NCBI GenBank assembly: GCA_005881695.1
Contig: VBBT01000114.1
Span: 1 to 32,943, forward strand
Direction: 5' to 3'
Origin: Candidatus Bathyarchaeota archaeon
Lineage (GTDB): Archaea; Thermoproteota; Bathyarchaeia; 40CM-2-53-6
Length of the DNA: 32,943 nucleotides
Shown here: positions 15,221 to 23,948 of the stretch, in pieces
Layout: each line of letters starts with the position of its first letter
How positions within the stretch are numbered: the first letter of the stretch is position 1
Made by a program: the position numbers and the translations under genes
Notes under the pieces: model-generated
Databases searched by the model: none
Seen by the model: the letters and a program-made list of their open reading frames with translations, nothing else
Told to the model about the DNA's origin: nothing

Positions 15221-16048
15221 TCAGGGTGCGTTTGTCGGGTCCCAGGAGTTGCGGAAGTTCTCGTTTAGCGAGTCAAGTATCCTCATATCCTCGTTTGTGA
15301 GGTTGTAGTCGAACACCTGGCTGTTCTCTTTGATCCTCTCTTCCCTGACTGATTTTGGTATGGTTACGAGGTTGTGTTGGAGACTCCAGCGTATCAATAC
15401 CTGAGCTGGGGTCTTGTTGTGTTTTTTGGCGATCTGCTGGATTTTTGGATGGTTGAGCCTTTGGCCCTGTGTCAGTGGGCTGTATGCTTCGAGCTGAATC
15501 TTGTTCTGCTCGCAGTATTCCAGTAATTGTTTCTGGTAGAGGAAGGGGCTGAACTCCACCTGGTTCACCATCGGACCGATTTCCGATTTGTCAAACAGCT
15601 CTGTTAGATGCTGGATCGTGTAGTTGCTGACACCGATGGATCTGCATTTTCCATCCTTCAACAATTGTACCAATGCCTGCCAGCTTTCGTTTCTGATTTC
15701 TGGGACAGGCCAGTGAATGAGGTAGAGGTCGAGATATTTTAGTCCGAGTCTTTTGAGGCTCTGATCGCAAGCCCGGAGAGCGGATTCGTATCCGTGGTCG
15801 CTGTTCCAGAGCTTGGTGGTTATGAACACGTCTTCGCGTTTGACGCCGCTTTTGTGGAGGGCGGTGCCGACGTCTGATTCGTTGTTGTAGATCCGGGCGG
15901 TGTCGATATGACGGTAGCCTGTCTTCAGCGCGTATTCTACTGCTCTCTGGGTTGTCTGTCCGGGTGGCGATTGGTATACGCCTAGGCCAAGGCGTGGGAT
16001 CATGACTCCGTTGTTGAGCCTGGCGACCGGTTCGACTGTGGCTTGCAT
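15221..16048 (-). CDS. Aldo/keto reductase
   Basis: NADPH-dependent oxidoreductase of the aldo/keto reductase family. 275 residues, standard length. The catalytic tetrad is D49 and Y54 (H-I-D-T-A-R-I-Y), K79 (T-T-K-L-W) and H112 (L-I-H-W-P). G-V-S-N-Y and the cofactor segment I-P-K-S are present; the next E-E-R-I-K-E-N matches the NADP-binding end. Closest in style to the small bacterial/archaeal AKR5-type reductases. The substrate cannot be told from sequence. A TATA-like AATTAAGG lies about 33-40 bases upstream of the ATG on the minus strand. Confidence 0.95.
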   Translation of the reverse strand: MQATVEPVARLNNGVMIPRLGLGVYQSPPGQTTQRAVEYALKTGYRHIDTARIYNNESDVGTALHKSGVKREDVFITTKLWNSDHGYESALRACDQSLKRLGLKYLDLYLIHWPVPEIRNESWQALVQLLKDGKCRSIGVSNYTIQHLTELFDKSEIGPMVNQVEFSPFLYQKQLLEYCEQNKIQLEAYSPLTQGQRLNHPKIQQIAKKHNKTPAQVLIRWSLQHNLVTIPKSVREERIKENSQVFDYNLTNEDMRILDSLNENFRNSWDPTNAP

Positions 16049-16399
16049 GTTGTTGGCAATGTTCAGGGTTCCACTTCAACCTTAATTCCGGAGAAATTCC
16101 CCGAGGAGGCGTTCTTGGAAAAACCCGTTCATGTAACAAGCGCAGGGGTTACTTTCACCTGCGTCCGGCGAGGGCCGCTCTCGCACACGGGGGTCCTGCA
16201 AAAGTTATACGAATTTATTTTCCGGATCCTCTTTCTGTCTGAAACCGATTTGGGCTTGTTTTCTTGAGGAAGCGGTGTTCTGGGCTTGTCTCGGGTTTCT
16301 CGATACCCGTGTGTTCCCCTTGGGATCAGCGTGGGTTTTCCTGTTCTGGAAATCGTCGACTTGGATCCGAAATCAGGGCTGAAAATGGGCTTATCTGGG
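16049..16399. other. Non-coding gap of 351 bases
   Basis: Contains the aldo/keto reductase promoter region and an AT-rich run near 16205-16225. An imperfect palindrome with arms GCAGG/CCTGC lies at 16142-16162. No convincing gene on either strand. Confidence 0.5.
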
Positions 16400-16585
16400 C
16401 TATGCTTTGCCGCGAATGAACCTGTTCGCCGCGGTTGGCGCCAGCGCTCCTTTCCCACTGCAAACGTCCTTGTGAATCTTCTCATAGAAGAACCGATCAA
16501 AGGTCTCCCCACACTTCTCACACGTCGCCTTTCGAGACTGGTGGGTGGACTTGAAAGGGGACTTTTTCATCGGAGCGTTGCCCAT
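16400..16585 (-). CDS. Small C2HC zinc-finger protein
   Basis: 61 residues with an ATG start. The finger is C22-x2-C25, 12 residues, H38-x3-C42, in the segment T-C-E-K-C-G-E-T-F-D-R-F-F-Y-E-K-I-H. Flanks are basic (K-K-S-P-F-K-S-T-H-Q-S-R-K), which suggests nucleic-acid binding. No family name recognised. The start codon lies in an inverted repeat with arms GCCCAT/ATGGGC (16581-16609), which could hide the ATG in the mRNA. Moderate confidence because of its size. Confidence 0.62.
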   Translation of the reverse strand: MGNAPMKKSPFKSTHQSRKATCEKCGETFDRFFYEKIHKDVCSGKGALAPTAANRFIRGKA

Positions 16586-16757
16586 TATCGGTCCTCTTAC
16601 TGATGGGCATTGTATCCTCTAAATCTTACGGGAGGCGCGTATGATACACGACCGGGTCCAGGAGGCTAATGAAGGATTCTTGCTGCGGGGTTGGGGCGTT
16701 TTTTAGGATCGGATGCCTATCCGTTTGACGGAGACCCTTCCGACAGCGTGATAGATA

Positions 16758-17173
16758 ATGCCCTTGCAGGGAGAGATCCTGTTCGTACGTGCCGAGAACG
16801 CGGGTCGCGGCCAAATGGCTCAGGCTTTTGCGGAAAAGCTGGGGTTGAACGCTTCTAGCGCTGGAACGATTCCTTCCAGCCGCGCTAACCCGGTGGTGGT
16901 AGAAGCGATGCGAGAACGGGGAATAGATCTTTCCCGAAGATCGCCGAGGATGCTGACAGCTGACATGATTAGCCGAGCGCGCCTCGTTGTCACGATGGGC
17001 TGCTCCGTCGAAGAAGCATGTCCCAAGCTCATGCTGGCCGCGATGCAGAAGAAGCTGGTGGACTGGCACTGGAGGATCCGAAGGGCAGATCGATTGAGGA
17101 GGTTCGGAGGATCAGGGACGAGATCGAAAAGAGAGTCCGAGAGATTGCCAGAAAAAGAGTAACCGTCTACTAG
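16758..17173 (+). pseudogene. Arsenate-reductase-like (low-MW phosphatase fold) pseudogene
   Basis: The sequence follows archaeal ArsC/LMW-phosphatase proteins: I-L-F-V-x-A-E-N-A-G-R then Q-M-A-Q-A-F, L-V-V-T-M-G-C-S-V-E-E-A-C-P and M-Q-K-K-L-V-D-W. Two defects are visible. The P-loop nucleophile (C of C-x5-R) is Arg11 (CGT), while Arg17 is kept; the usual G-R-S-Q is G-R-G-Q. After V-D-W near 17065 the expected L-E-D-P-K-G-R-S-I-E-E-V continues only in another frame, to a TAG at 17171. A single missing base explains it. Without the frameshift repair, the open frame ends at 17162. Probably dead; a sequencing error would not explain the Cys loss. Confidence 0.8.
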
Positions 17174-17238
17174 CCCATTCGGGCCAATACTTTCAGCCGT
17201 AGATATTTCAAAGGCCTATTGACCAGGCGGAGAAGAGC

Positions 17239-17850
17239 ATGAGTTCTGTTTCCCAGGTCCGGATAAGGGCGCGGCTGGCCAAGCCTCCGGAATATGTGCT
17301 GGTCAAGTTTCCACGTTATGAGCGAGAGTTCTTTCTCGGTTATGCCAATTTCATTCTCGGACTAATACTGTCCCAGGAGATCAGAGAACTGTTGAGCACT
17401 CTGGTTTCCGCGGAGGGGATTCGTTCAGATCGATCGATTGACCTGCGTGTGATGATCTTTCCAGCCCGGCAATTGAGACGCCAACCCTCCAGAATACTCT
17501 ACGGAAGCTACAGTCACTCCTTGGCGCAGATCAGCCTCTACCCGCTGAGAATCAGCAAGGACAGGATTAGGAGGGAGGGTACCGCACTGTTCGCGAGTCA
17601 TCTTAACGATCTTTCAATTGCGCAGAGGAAGCTTATCGGCGAGATCGCCTCCGCGGCCATCTCCACTCTTATCCACGAAGTCTTGCATGTGAAGTTCCAG
17701 CAGAGAAGCCTCTCCCGGTATGTAGAGGAAGGAATGGTCCAGAGGCTGGAGAAAACATACATGAGACAGTGGGCCGACAAACTCGACGGGGTCTTAAGAT
17801 CACAATTCTCATCTGGTATCGACAATGGTTCCGTGGGAAACGAGCCCTAA
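17239..17850 (+). CDS. Putative metallopeptidase-like protein with HExxH
   Basis: 203 residues with an ATG start. H146-E-V-L-H150 followed by R-Y-V-E-E-G-M-V (E163/E164) looks like a gluzincin active site, with the two histidines and a downstream glutamate as zinc ligands. The N-terminal part has no recognised family. There is no clear signal peptide or membrane helix, so it is probably cytosolic. It lies 65 bases after the ArsC-like pseudogene. Activity is inferred from motif only. Confidence 0.7.
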   Translation: MSSVSQVRIRARLAKPPEYVLVKFPRYEREFFLGYANFILGLILSQEIRELLSTLVSAEGIRSDRSIDLRVMIFPARQLRRQPSRILYGSYSHSLAQISLYPLRISKDRIRREGTALFASHLNDLSIAQRKLIGEIASAAISTLIHEVLHVKFQQRSLSRYVEEGMVQRLEKTYMRQWADKLDGVLRSQFSSGIDNGSVGNEP

Positions 17851-17886
17851 GATAGCCGCGCATAACAGTGACACATCGAAGGAGTT

Positions 17887-18870
17887 GTGAACATGCTTCA
17901 AGAAATGACCGACAAAAAAGCACGACACCTGCTCGAACATTCCCGCGCATTTCACTGGGAGTTCCCCTCGTCCCAAGGCACCCCGATTGTCAAAGGACAC
18001 CGCAATAGCCAGGGGGTTGAGCAAGCTGTCAAGGAACGAGAATCTTATGCGAGTGCAGCACGTCTTCTCTTGGAGAATGGAGATGAAGAGGGCGCGACCG
18101 AGATTGCCTCCAATGCGTGGCGGCTCTGGATATTGGCCCGTGACCTCGACGGCGGACGAGCGTTTCTCGCCTCAGTCCTCGACAAGGGCGAGAAGAAACC
18201 GTCGCGAGCCAGATCACTTGCACTCTATGGTGATGCTCTGTTGGCTTTCAGGCAGGGAAAGATCGAGGAATCACGGCAAAGGAGCCAGGCCGCGCTTGAA
18301 TCCGCGCTAGCGGTAGATGATCGAGAAGCCTTGACACTTGCATACCTTGGGCTCGGCCGGGTAGCATTCGAGGACCGCGACTATGCCAAATCTGCCAGCC
18401 TTGCCGTCAAAGCTAGACAGTTCGCGCATGACCTTGGCCCGGCGATGGGACAAGCGCCCCTATTCCTTCATGCCAGTGCGACCCGACTGACAGGTGACTA
18501 CGATCAGGCAGCGGCCCTTTTTGAGCAGAGCCTCGAACTTAACCGGAAGATCGGAGACCAAGGCATGGTGGCGGCAGAGCTACAAAATCTAGGCTTTGTC
18601 GAGATCCACTGAGGAAACGTCGACGCAGCTGAACGCTACTTCACCGAAGGCGAGAAAATTGGACCCGCAAGCGATCCATATGGCACCGCGATGAGCATCA
18701 TCAACAAAGCTGTTATTGCATTCCTTCGGGGGAACAGGGACGAGTCGCGTAGTCTACTGCAGCGTGCTCAATCAGTTTTCAAAGAGGCCGGGATAGAGCC
18801 CGGTGCAGATGACCAGTTCGAGATCGACTGGCTTCACGGGCAATTGACGAAAAATGTCTTAGAAACCTAG
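17887..18870 (+). pseudogene. TPR-repeat protein broken by an in-frame TGA
   Basis: GTG start (ATG two codons later). TPR-like helical repeats run through the protein: A-L-Y-G-D-A-L-L-A-F-R-Q-G-K-I-E-E-S, A-Y-L-G-L-G-R-V-A-F-E-D-R-D-Y-A-K-S, T-G-D-Y-D-Q-A-A-A-L-F-E-Q-S-L-E-L, then L-Q-N-L-G-F-V-E-I-H. At 18610 a TGA follows. The same frame continues at once as G-N-V-D-A-A-E-R-Y-F-T-E-G-E-K-I, a normal TPR, up to a TAG at 18868-18870. The position normally holds Arg (H-R-G-N), one base from CGA. If the stop is used, the product is 241 residues. Confidence 0.78.
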
Positions 18871-18874
18871 CGGA

Positions 18875-19507
18875 CTGGGGGAACAGGCTCAGCGGCCCCG
18901 TCCGCGGATCCAGTCTCTATCCGATCTGATCTTCGGTCTTGCATTGTCGATCGGTGCCCTCAACCTGATCGCAAACAGGCCAACTGATACGCAAACGCTG
19001 TTGGGGAACATTGCAACGTTCGGCTTCAGCTTTCTCATCCTGATTTTCGTATGGTTCCGCTACACAGAAACCATGTCAGTCCTGCCGGTTGAAACAGGCA
19101 GGACCCGCTCGCTCAACACAATAATGCTGTTCCTCGTCGCCATCGAACCATACTTGTTCAACCAGCTCTCGTTCGGTTTGAATGCTGTAGCCTCTTCGCC
19201 CCTTCCGCAGGATGTTGCGTCTGCGACCTATGGTCTCGACCTAGGTGCGATCTGGATCATCCTAGCGGCTTTCACACATGTCCTAACCATAGAGGAGAAA
19301 AACCTCGCGCCTGATCTGTTCAGGAAATACCGTCTGTTGAGGAACCTAGAGATAATTGTCGCCGCGATCTTCTTCGTGTCGATTCTTCCCCAGTTCTGGA
19401 CTATCATGATAGGCAGCACAAGCCTCAGGTATGTACTGTGGGGTCTGACGTTTTTCGTTCGACGCACGGGAAACGTCTATTCTAGACTGGTCCTGAAACG
19501 GCGATGA
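18875..19507 (+). CDS. TMEM175-like membrane protein (probable CTG start)
   Basis: About 210 residues with five or six membrane helices. The first conserved element, Q-S-L-S-D-L-I-F-G-L-A-L-S-I-G, matches the R-x-x-x-F-S-D-G-x-F-A-I-x-x motif of TMEM175/DUF1211 potassium-channel-like proteins, though the F and G are changed. The first ATG/GTG/TTG in frame is TTG at 18944, which would cut this element in half. The frame is open from just after a TAG at about 18865, and CTG at 18875 is the first possible start. Later helices: A-T-F-G-F-S-F-L-I-L-I-F-V-W-F-R-Y, then I-W-I-I-L-A-A-F. Family call is moderate. Confidence 0.62.
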   Translation: MGEQAQRPRPRIQSLSDLIFGLALSIGALNLIANRPTDTQTLLGNIATFGFSFLILIFVWFRYTETMSVLPVETGRTRSLNTIMLFLVAIEPYLFNQLSFGLNAVASSPLPQDVASATYGLDLGAIWIILAAFTHVLTIEEKNLAPDLFRKYRLLRNLEIIVAAIFFVSILPQFWTIMIGSTSLRYVLWGLTFFVRRTGNVYSRLVLKRR

Positions 19508-19534
19508 GCCTAGCGAATTTCGGCGCGGATTCTC

Positions 19535-20137
19535 TTGAATGAGAAGACGCTCGGCCCGTGCACCCTTGAGGGCAGATTCGTACGTCTGGAGCCTCTTCGA
19601 GAGAAGCATGCTGCAGCATTGACAGAGGTTGCCCTGAAGATGGATTGGGGGTGGATGCTATACCCGCTACGGTCGAGAGAGGATGTGAACCGACGGATCG
19701 CCGACGGATTGAAGGCAGAGGAGAGGAATGAGGAGTACGCGTTCACTGTCGTCCTTAGACCCAAAGGTAGGGTGGTGGGCAGCACGTCCTATCTCGGTGT
19801 GGCCGCTAAGCGCAAGATTGTTGAGATAGGCTCGACATGGTACTCACTTGACTCGCAGGGCACGGTGGTAAATCCTGAGTGCAAATGCCTCCTGTTGAAA
19901 CATGCCTTCGAGGACTGGGGTGCGATCCGTGTGCAACTGGGAACAGATGCAAACAATGTTCATTCTCAGCGGGCAATCTTGAAGCTTGGAGCAAAGTTCG
20001 AGGGGAGGCTGCGGAATCATGGCTTTAGACAGGACGGCTCTATCCGCGATACGATGTTGTACTCGATAATATCGAGCGAGTGGCCAACGGTCAAGAAAGG
20101 ACTCGAAGCGAGAATGGAGAGCTTCGTTGGATCGTAG
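19535..20137 (+). CDS. GNAT-family N-acetyltransferase (RimJ/RimL-like)
   Basis: Transfers an acetyl group from acetyl-CoA. 200 residues with a TTG start. The opening L-E-G-R-F-V-R-L-E-P-L-R-E-K-H is the RimL-type N-terminus. Also visible are F-T-V-V-L-R-P-K-G-R-V-V-G-S-T-S-Y-L, I-G-S-T-W-Y-S, and the helix after the acetyl-CoA region with N-x-x-S-Q-R-A-I-L-K-L-G-A. E-C-K-C-L-L-L-K-H-A-F-E and A-I-R-V-Q-L-G-T-D match the family. Typical length. Substrate unknown. It follows the TMEM175-like gene by 27 bases and may share its transcript. Confidence 0.9.
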   Translation: MNEKTLGPCTLEGRFVRLEPLREKHAAALTEVALKMDWGWMLYPLRSREDVNRRIADGLKAEERNEEYAFTVVLRPKGRVVGSTSYLGVAAKRKIVEIGSTWYSLDSQGTVVNPECKCLLLKHAFEDWGAIRVQLGTDANNVHSQRAILKLGAKFEGRLRNHGFRQDGSIRDTMLYSIISSEWPTVKKGLEARMESFVGS

Positions 20138-20219
20138 CGTCAAAAATCCGATTTATCATGGACCGCCAAACCTTTTTCTTACCGTAATTCAGCACCGCTC
20201 CGAGTGAAGTGTATACACG

Positions 20220-20453
20220 TTGAAGGCAGCCGAGAAATCGGATACTTGGTGGGAGCGGGCTAACAAGAAGCTCGCGGAATCAACACTCAAGACGAGATTC
20301 ACGTTGAACAAGGATGGCAGGGTCGAGGTTAACCCTCCAGTCCTTCCAGAGGACTATGAAGAGACCCGATTGCTCTTCGAGATAGTAGACGACGTCTTCT
20401 CGATGCTCGAAGAAGAAGCCGAGGAAGCAGAACTAGATCAACCCGACAGCTAG
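20220..20453 (+). CDS. Small acidic hypothetical protein
   Basis: 77 residues with a TTG start. Basic N-terminal helix, a short strand (T-R-F-T-L-N-K-D-G-R-V-E-V), then a long acidic helix ending E-E-E-A-E-E-A-E-L-D-Q-P-D-S. No known domain. It stands alone between the acetyltransferase and the surface protein. Probably real because of amphipathic pattern and clean ends, but unsupported by any family. Confidence 0.5.
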   Translation: MKAAEKSDTWWERANKKLAESTLKTRFTLNKDGRVEVNPPVLPEDYEETRLLFEIVDDVFSMLEEEAEEAELDQPDS

Positions 20454-20466
20454 ATCTTGCGTACTG

Positions 20467-20475
20467 TCTAAATAC
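20467..20475 (+). promoter_or_regulatory. TATA-like box of the surface protein gene
   Basis: TCTAAATAC lies 29-37 bases before the GTG at 20504. Spacing suggests a nearly leaderless mRNA. Confidence 0.5.
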
Positions 20476-20503
20476 GCGAATTCCCTAGTCATCTCTGAAT
20501 CTC

Positions 20504-21643
20504 GTGCACCGATCTACATTATCGAATATCGTATTCTGCATAACACTGATTGCCCTAGCTCTTTCTGCTTCGATTCTTTCAACTCGTGCGGTTACGGCCT
20601 ATCTTCCTGCCGTTGTGCCTGGACAATTTGCCCAGTACAATGTACTCAAGGATTCCTGCCATTCTTCGATCCCTCAAATTTGCCAGTCGCTTGGGACTAG
20701 CCTAAACGATACGACGTACTCCGCGGTTCAGGTGGTAGGAGTATCGGGACCAGCAGTCACCTTGGAGCTCATCTCGATATTCAAGAATGGAACAGGTTCT
20801 CATGAGGCAGCGATCGTCAATGTTGCAACCGGAACGTCTAACGTGACCGTATTCTCCCAAGGCGTGAATGATTATTTCTTGCTTGCGGGGAGCCTTCAAG
20901 CCCCGGACCAAATTTGGAACACTCCATCGGCTCGGACTATCACCGCAACGAGCAACGAGATGGTGCTAGGCGAGATGAGAACGGTAAACTTTCTCAACTT
21001 TTCTGTGTCAGGGTCCCAGTATGGGACAACTTATTCTGGACCCGCAGGTTTTGCATTTGACCAGTCCTCGGGCCTCCTAATCGACTTCAACATTAAGCTC
21101 AGTACCACAGGTACTTCGACTACGATGTTGGACATTGCGATCCGCATGGTCGACAATAACGTCTGGCGCAGCGCGTACCTACCTGACTTCGACCTTCGCG
21201 CAGATCCGACAAGCGTCAACGCTGCAGCGAACACTTCTGGCAATTCGACCATAACCCTTCACCGACTGTACGGATTCACGGCAACCGTCAATCTCTCAAC
21301 CACGACATCCGCTAACAGCTTATCCTGTTCCGTTTCTCCAAGCAGGCTTCCTATGGGCGGCTCAGACACGTCAACGCTGTCGTGCAAGGGTTTTCCGGGA
21401 AGATATTCTGTCTTAGTCAGGGGAAATGGAGGATACTCAGTCCATAACGCGTCGATCACCGTCACTGTGAGCACTGCCCCAATACCGTTGCAGCCAGCTA
21501 GCATCCTCTCGATGCCTCTGTTCTACGGTGGAATAGGCGTTGCCGTCATCGTAGCGCTTGCCGCCTTCGTCTTCCTCAGACGGAAGCCAGGAGGTGGGGT
21601 GGTCGCGCCTAGTGCCGCGTCAACTCCCGCTGTCAAAGCATAG
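20504..21643 (+). CDS. Secreted, membrane-anchored surface protein with Ig-like domain
   Basis: 379 residues with a GTG start. An N-terminal hydrophobic signal segment (F-C-I-T-L-I-A-L-A-L-S-A-S-I) leads to a long Ser/Thr/Asn-rich beta region with many N-x-S/T sites, which suggests N-glycosylation. Near 225-325 a Cys-bearing beta domain (D-L-R-A-D-P-T-S-V-N, T-S-T-L-S-C-K-G) resembles the Ig-like surface domains of archaeal secreted proteins. One C-terminal membrane helix (G-G-I-G-V-A-V-I-V-A-L-A-A-F-V) with R-R-K-P after it anchors the protein with its bulk outside. Confidence 0.8.
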   Translation: MHRSTLSNIVFCITLIALALSASILSTRAVTAYLPAVVPGQFAQYNVLKDSCHSSIPQICQSLGTSLNDTTYSAVQVVGVSGPAVTLELISIFKNGTGSHEAAIVNVATGTSNVTVFSQGVNDYFLLAGSLQAPDQIWNTPSARTITATSNEMVLGEMRTVNFLNFSVSGSQYGTTYSGPAGFAFDQSSGLLIDFNIKLSTTGTSTTMLDIAIRMVDNNVWRSAYLPDFDLRADPTSVNAAANTSGNSTITLHRLYGFTATVNLSTTTSANSLSCSVSPSRLPMGGSDTSTLSCKGFPGRYSVLVRGNGGYSVHNASITVTVSTAPIPLQPASILSMPLFYGGIGVAVIVALAAFVFLRRKPGGGVVAPSAASTPAVKA

Positions 21644-21724
21644 CTTCAATTTCGCGTAACGCATGTCAACGGTCACACGTGATTAAAGACCCAGCAGATC
21701 AACACTGGCGAAAGGCGAACTGTC

Positions 21725-22018
21725 TTGGCCTCTACCGGACGCTTAGGCTGGTTCCTCATCGGAGTGATAATCGGCGCGATAGTACTGGAGCTCTACAATG
21801 GAATTGTAGGATTTGTTCCCCGCTGGCTTGGCGCCGCAACAGCGCTTGTTGGATTCCTGATCCATCTAGTCGCGTGGTTCGGCCTAATGCTCGCAGTAGC
21901 CGGCGTCCTCGGATCCCGGATCATAAGAAAAGACCAGATGAATTATGGGCTAATCGGGTTCGGCGCCATAATTGTGACCCTAGACTTATGGCTATCCATA
22001 CCATTCGGTCTCAGGTAA
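21725..22018 (+). CDS. Small three-helix membrane protein
   Basis: 97 residues with a TTG start. Helices about 8-27, 35-60 and 73-93; short charged loop R-I-I-R-K-D-Q between helices 2 and 3. No family recognised. It ends 22 bases before the convergent S9 peptidase stop. Its hydrophobic pattern is consistent with a real integral membrane protein. Confidence 0.65.
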   Translation: MASTGRLGWFLIGVIIGAIVLELYNGIVGFVPRWLGAATALVGFLIHLVAWFGLMLAVAGVLGSRIIRKDQMNYGLIGFGAIIVTLDLWLSIPFGLR

Positions 22019-22040
22019 AACGCTAATCGAGCCGTCCATG

Positions 22041-23915
22041 TCAAGCCGGTCTTTGATGTCCGACGTGTTGGTCCAGGAATTTTGCTGCTCTCTTGATCGA
22101 GTCTATCTCATTCTCACGCCGTACGAACCCGTGGCCCTCGTTTTCATAGATCTTGACCTCGACTGTTACCCCGTTTTTCCGGGCTGCTTCGGCCATCTGT
22201 TGTGTTTCCTCTACGGGGCATCGGATGTCGTGTTGGCCAGCGAGTAGGAGGAGGGGCGCTCGGATATGGTCGGCGAAGAATATTGGTGAGCGGTCCTGCC
22301 AGAGCTCGCGATCAGTTATGGGATTACCCATCAGCCATTCGTCGTTTTTCTGGAGGACCGGGTCCTCGTTCTCGTGTGCTGTGAACCAGTTGGCGAGTGG
22401 GACGAGGCTGACGCCGGCTGCCCAGATTTCTGGTGTCTTTGTTAGGGCCATTAGTGTGAGGTATCCTCCCCAGGACCCGCCCATTATCGCGACCTTTTTC
22501 GAATCCACGTAACCCGTGGTTTTGAGATAGTCGACTGCTGCGACGAGATCGTTGAGATCGCCTCGGCCAGCGTCTTTGCGTAGGGATTCCATGTATTCGC
22601 GTCCGAACCCCGTTGATCCACGGTAGTTTGGCGCGATGACCAGGTATTCGTGGCTCGTGAGGTACTGGATGTTGGGATACCAGCTGTTGAAGTGTTGCCA
22701 CTGGGGTCCACCGTGGGGATAGACGATGGCCGGGTGGGACTTGTCGGGTTTGATGTTGGCGGGGATGTAGAGGAAGCTGGAGATAGGGGTCTGGTCCTGG
22801 GCAGGGAAGACGACGAGGTGGGGTTGGACGAAGTTGTCCTGGTTTAGTCCTCCGACTAGCGAGTAGGTGATTTGTTTGAGGGTACGGGCTTTGAGATCGT
22901 AGACCCAGATATCATGGGGACTGTCGCCGGACCCGTGTATTATCGCGAGCTGTTTGCCGTCTGAGGAGAAGCGGGCGGCGCGTACGACTCCATAGCCTGG
23001 AGGTATCTCTTCCTCTTTTCCATCGAGGTCGCGGATGTACAGATGCAGGTTGCCTGCTTCGTTGACGACGTAGGCGTACTTGTCTTCGGTTGGGCTGGTG
23101 TCGACTAGCTGGCTGTCCCAGTCCTGGAGCGTAAGCCACTGGAATTCCGCGTTCTCCTTGAGATCGAGTAGGGCAACCGCGTCTATTCCCTTGTCATTCG
23201 CGTTACTTGTCACGAATACTCGTCGGTTGTCGCGGGTCCAGCCTCCAACAATGCTGGTAGAGCGATCGTCAATTGGGGCGAGAACTGTCTCATGTCCTGT
23301 CTCGAGATCGTGGACGCTGACCCCGGCGTACTGGTAGTTTCTGGTCCGACAGAAGGCGAGTTTTTTCCCGTCGGGGCTGGGCTCTATGGCTTCGCAGTCA
23401 CCGGTATCGCTGCTAATGATCTTCTTGACTGTCCCAGTTGCAAGGTCGTGGTGGAAGACCGGGTAGGTTCCGGGTATGTCTCGCTCTGCCGCGTAGAATA
23501 GAGATCTGCCGTCGGGATTCCATTTCATGTCTCTATGACCGATCTTCTCGGTGCGCGTGATATTCTTAGTAGTGTACTCTGTTAGATCGAGGAGGTAGAG
23601 GTTGGGTTTCTCATCGCCTTGATAGTCTTGGGCGTAGAGGAGGCGGTGTCGGTCTGGGCTGGGATCTGCGAGACTGTTTCTCTCGTCGCTCACTGTTAGC
23701 TGGACGGGCCAACCTCCAACACTGGGGACGCGCCAGATATTGTATCGGCCGGTAATGTTCGTCTCAAAGTAGAGATGCTCGTTGTCAATAGACCAGCGGA
23801 GAGCGTAGATGGAACGCGTGTAGTAGAGCGTGTCAATGTCCAACGGACGATAAGCCGGATTGGACGGGCTGGCGATAGAGTCGCTGGCCAGTTTGACAGC
23901 GGGAGTGGGGATCAT
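22041..23915 (-). CDS. S9-family serine peptidase (acylaminoacyl-peptidase-like)
   Basis: 624 residues with an ATG start. The N-terminal part (about 1-350) is a WD/beta-propeller-type domain with repeated S-x-D-x-x-x-L/I and strand motifs, such as S-P-D-G-K-K-L-A-F. The C-terminal alpha/beta-hydrolase has catalytic S481 (G-G-S-W-G-G-Y), D563 (Q-H-D-I-R-C-P-V) and H595 (E-G-H-G-F). H-G-G-P-Q-W-Q and Y-R-G-S-T-G-F-G also match prolyl oligopeptidase-family enzymes. No signal peptide, so it is cytosolic and likely degrades oligopeptides. All active-site residues are intact. Confidence 0.95.
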   Translation of the reverse strand: MIPTPAVKLASDSIASPSNPAYRPLDIDTLYYTRSIYALRWSIDNEHLYFETNITGRYNIWRVPSVGGWPVQLTVSDERNSLADPSPDRHRLLYAQDYQGDEKPNLYLLDLTEYTTKNITRTEKIGHRDMKWNPDGRSLFYAAERDIPGTYPVFHHDLATGTVKKIISSDTGDCEAIEPSPDGKKLAFCRTRNYQYAGVSVHDLETGHETVLAPIDDRSTSIVGGWTRDNRRVFVTSNANDKGIDAVALLDLKENAEFQWLTLQDWDSQLVDTSPTEDKYAYVVNEAGNLHLYIRDLDGKEEEIPPGYGVVRAARFSSDGKQLAIIHGSGDSPHDIWVYDLKARTLKQITYSLVGGLNQDNFVQPHLVVFPAQDQTPISSFLYIPANIKPDKSHPAIVYPHGGPQWQHFNSWYPNIQYLTSHEYLVIAPNYRGSTGFGREYMESLRKDAGRGDLNDLVAAVDYLKTTGYVDSKKVAIMGGSWGGYLTLMALTKTPEIWAAGVSLVPLANWFTAHENEDPVLQKNDEWLMGNPITDRELWQDRSPIFFADHIRAPLLLLAGQHDIRCPVEETQQMAEAARKNGVTVEVKIYENEGHGFVRRENEIDSIKRAAKFLDQHVGHQRPA

Positions 23916-23948
23916 TTGATCGGGGAGGTGAATCCGGAATAATTAGAA

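Noticed and set aside
18610-18612. TGA as selenocysteine in the TPR gene
   Set aside because: TPR proteins do not need selenocysteine, the position is Arg in related repeats, and no SECIS-like element was seen.
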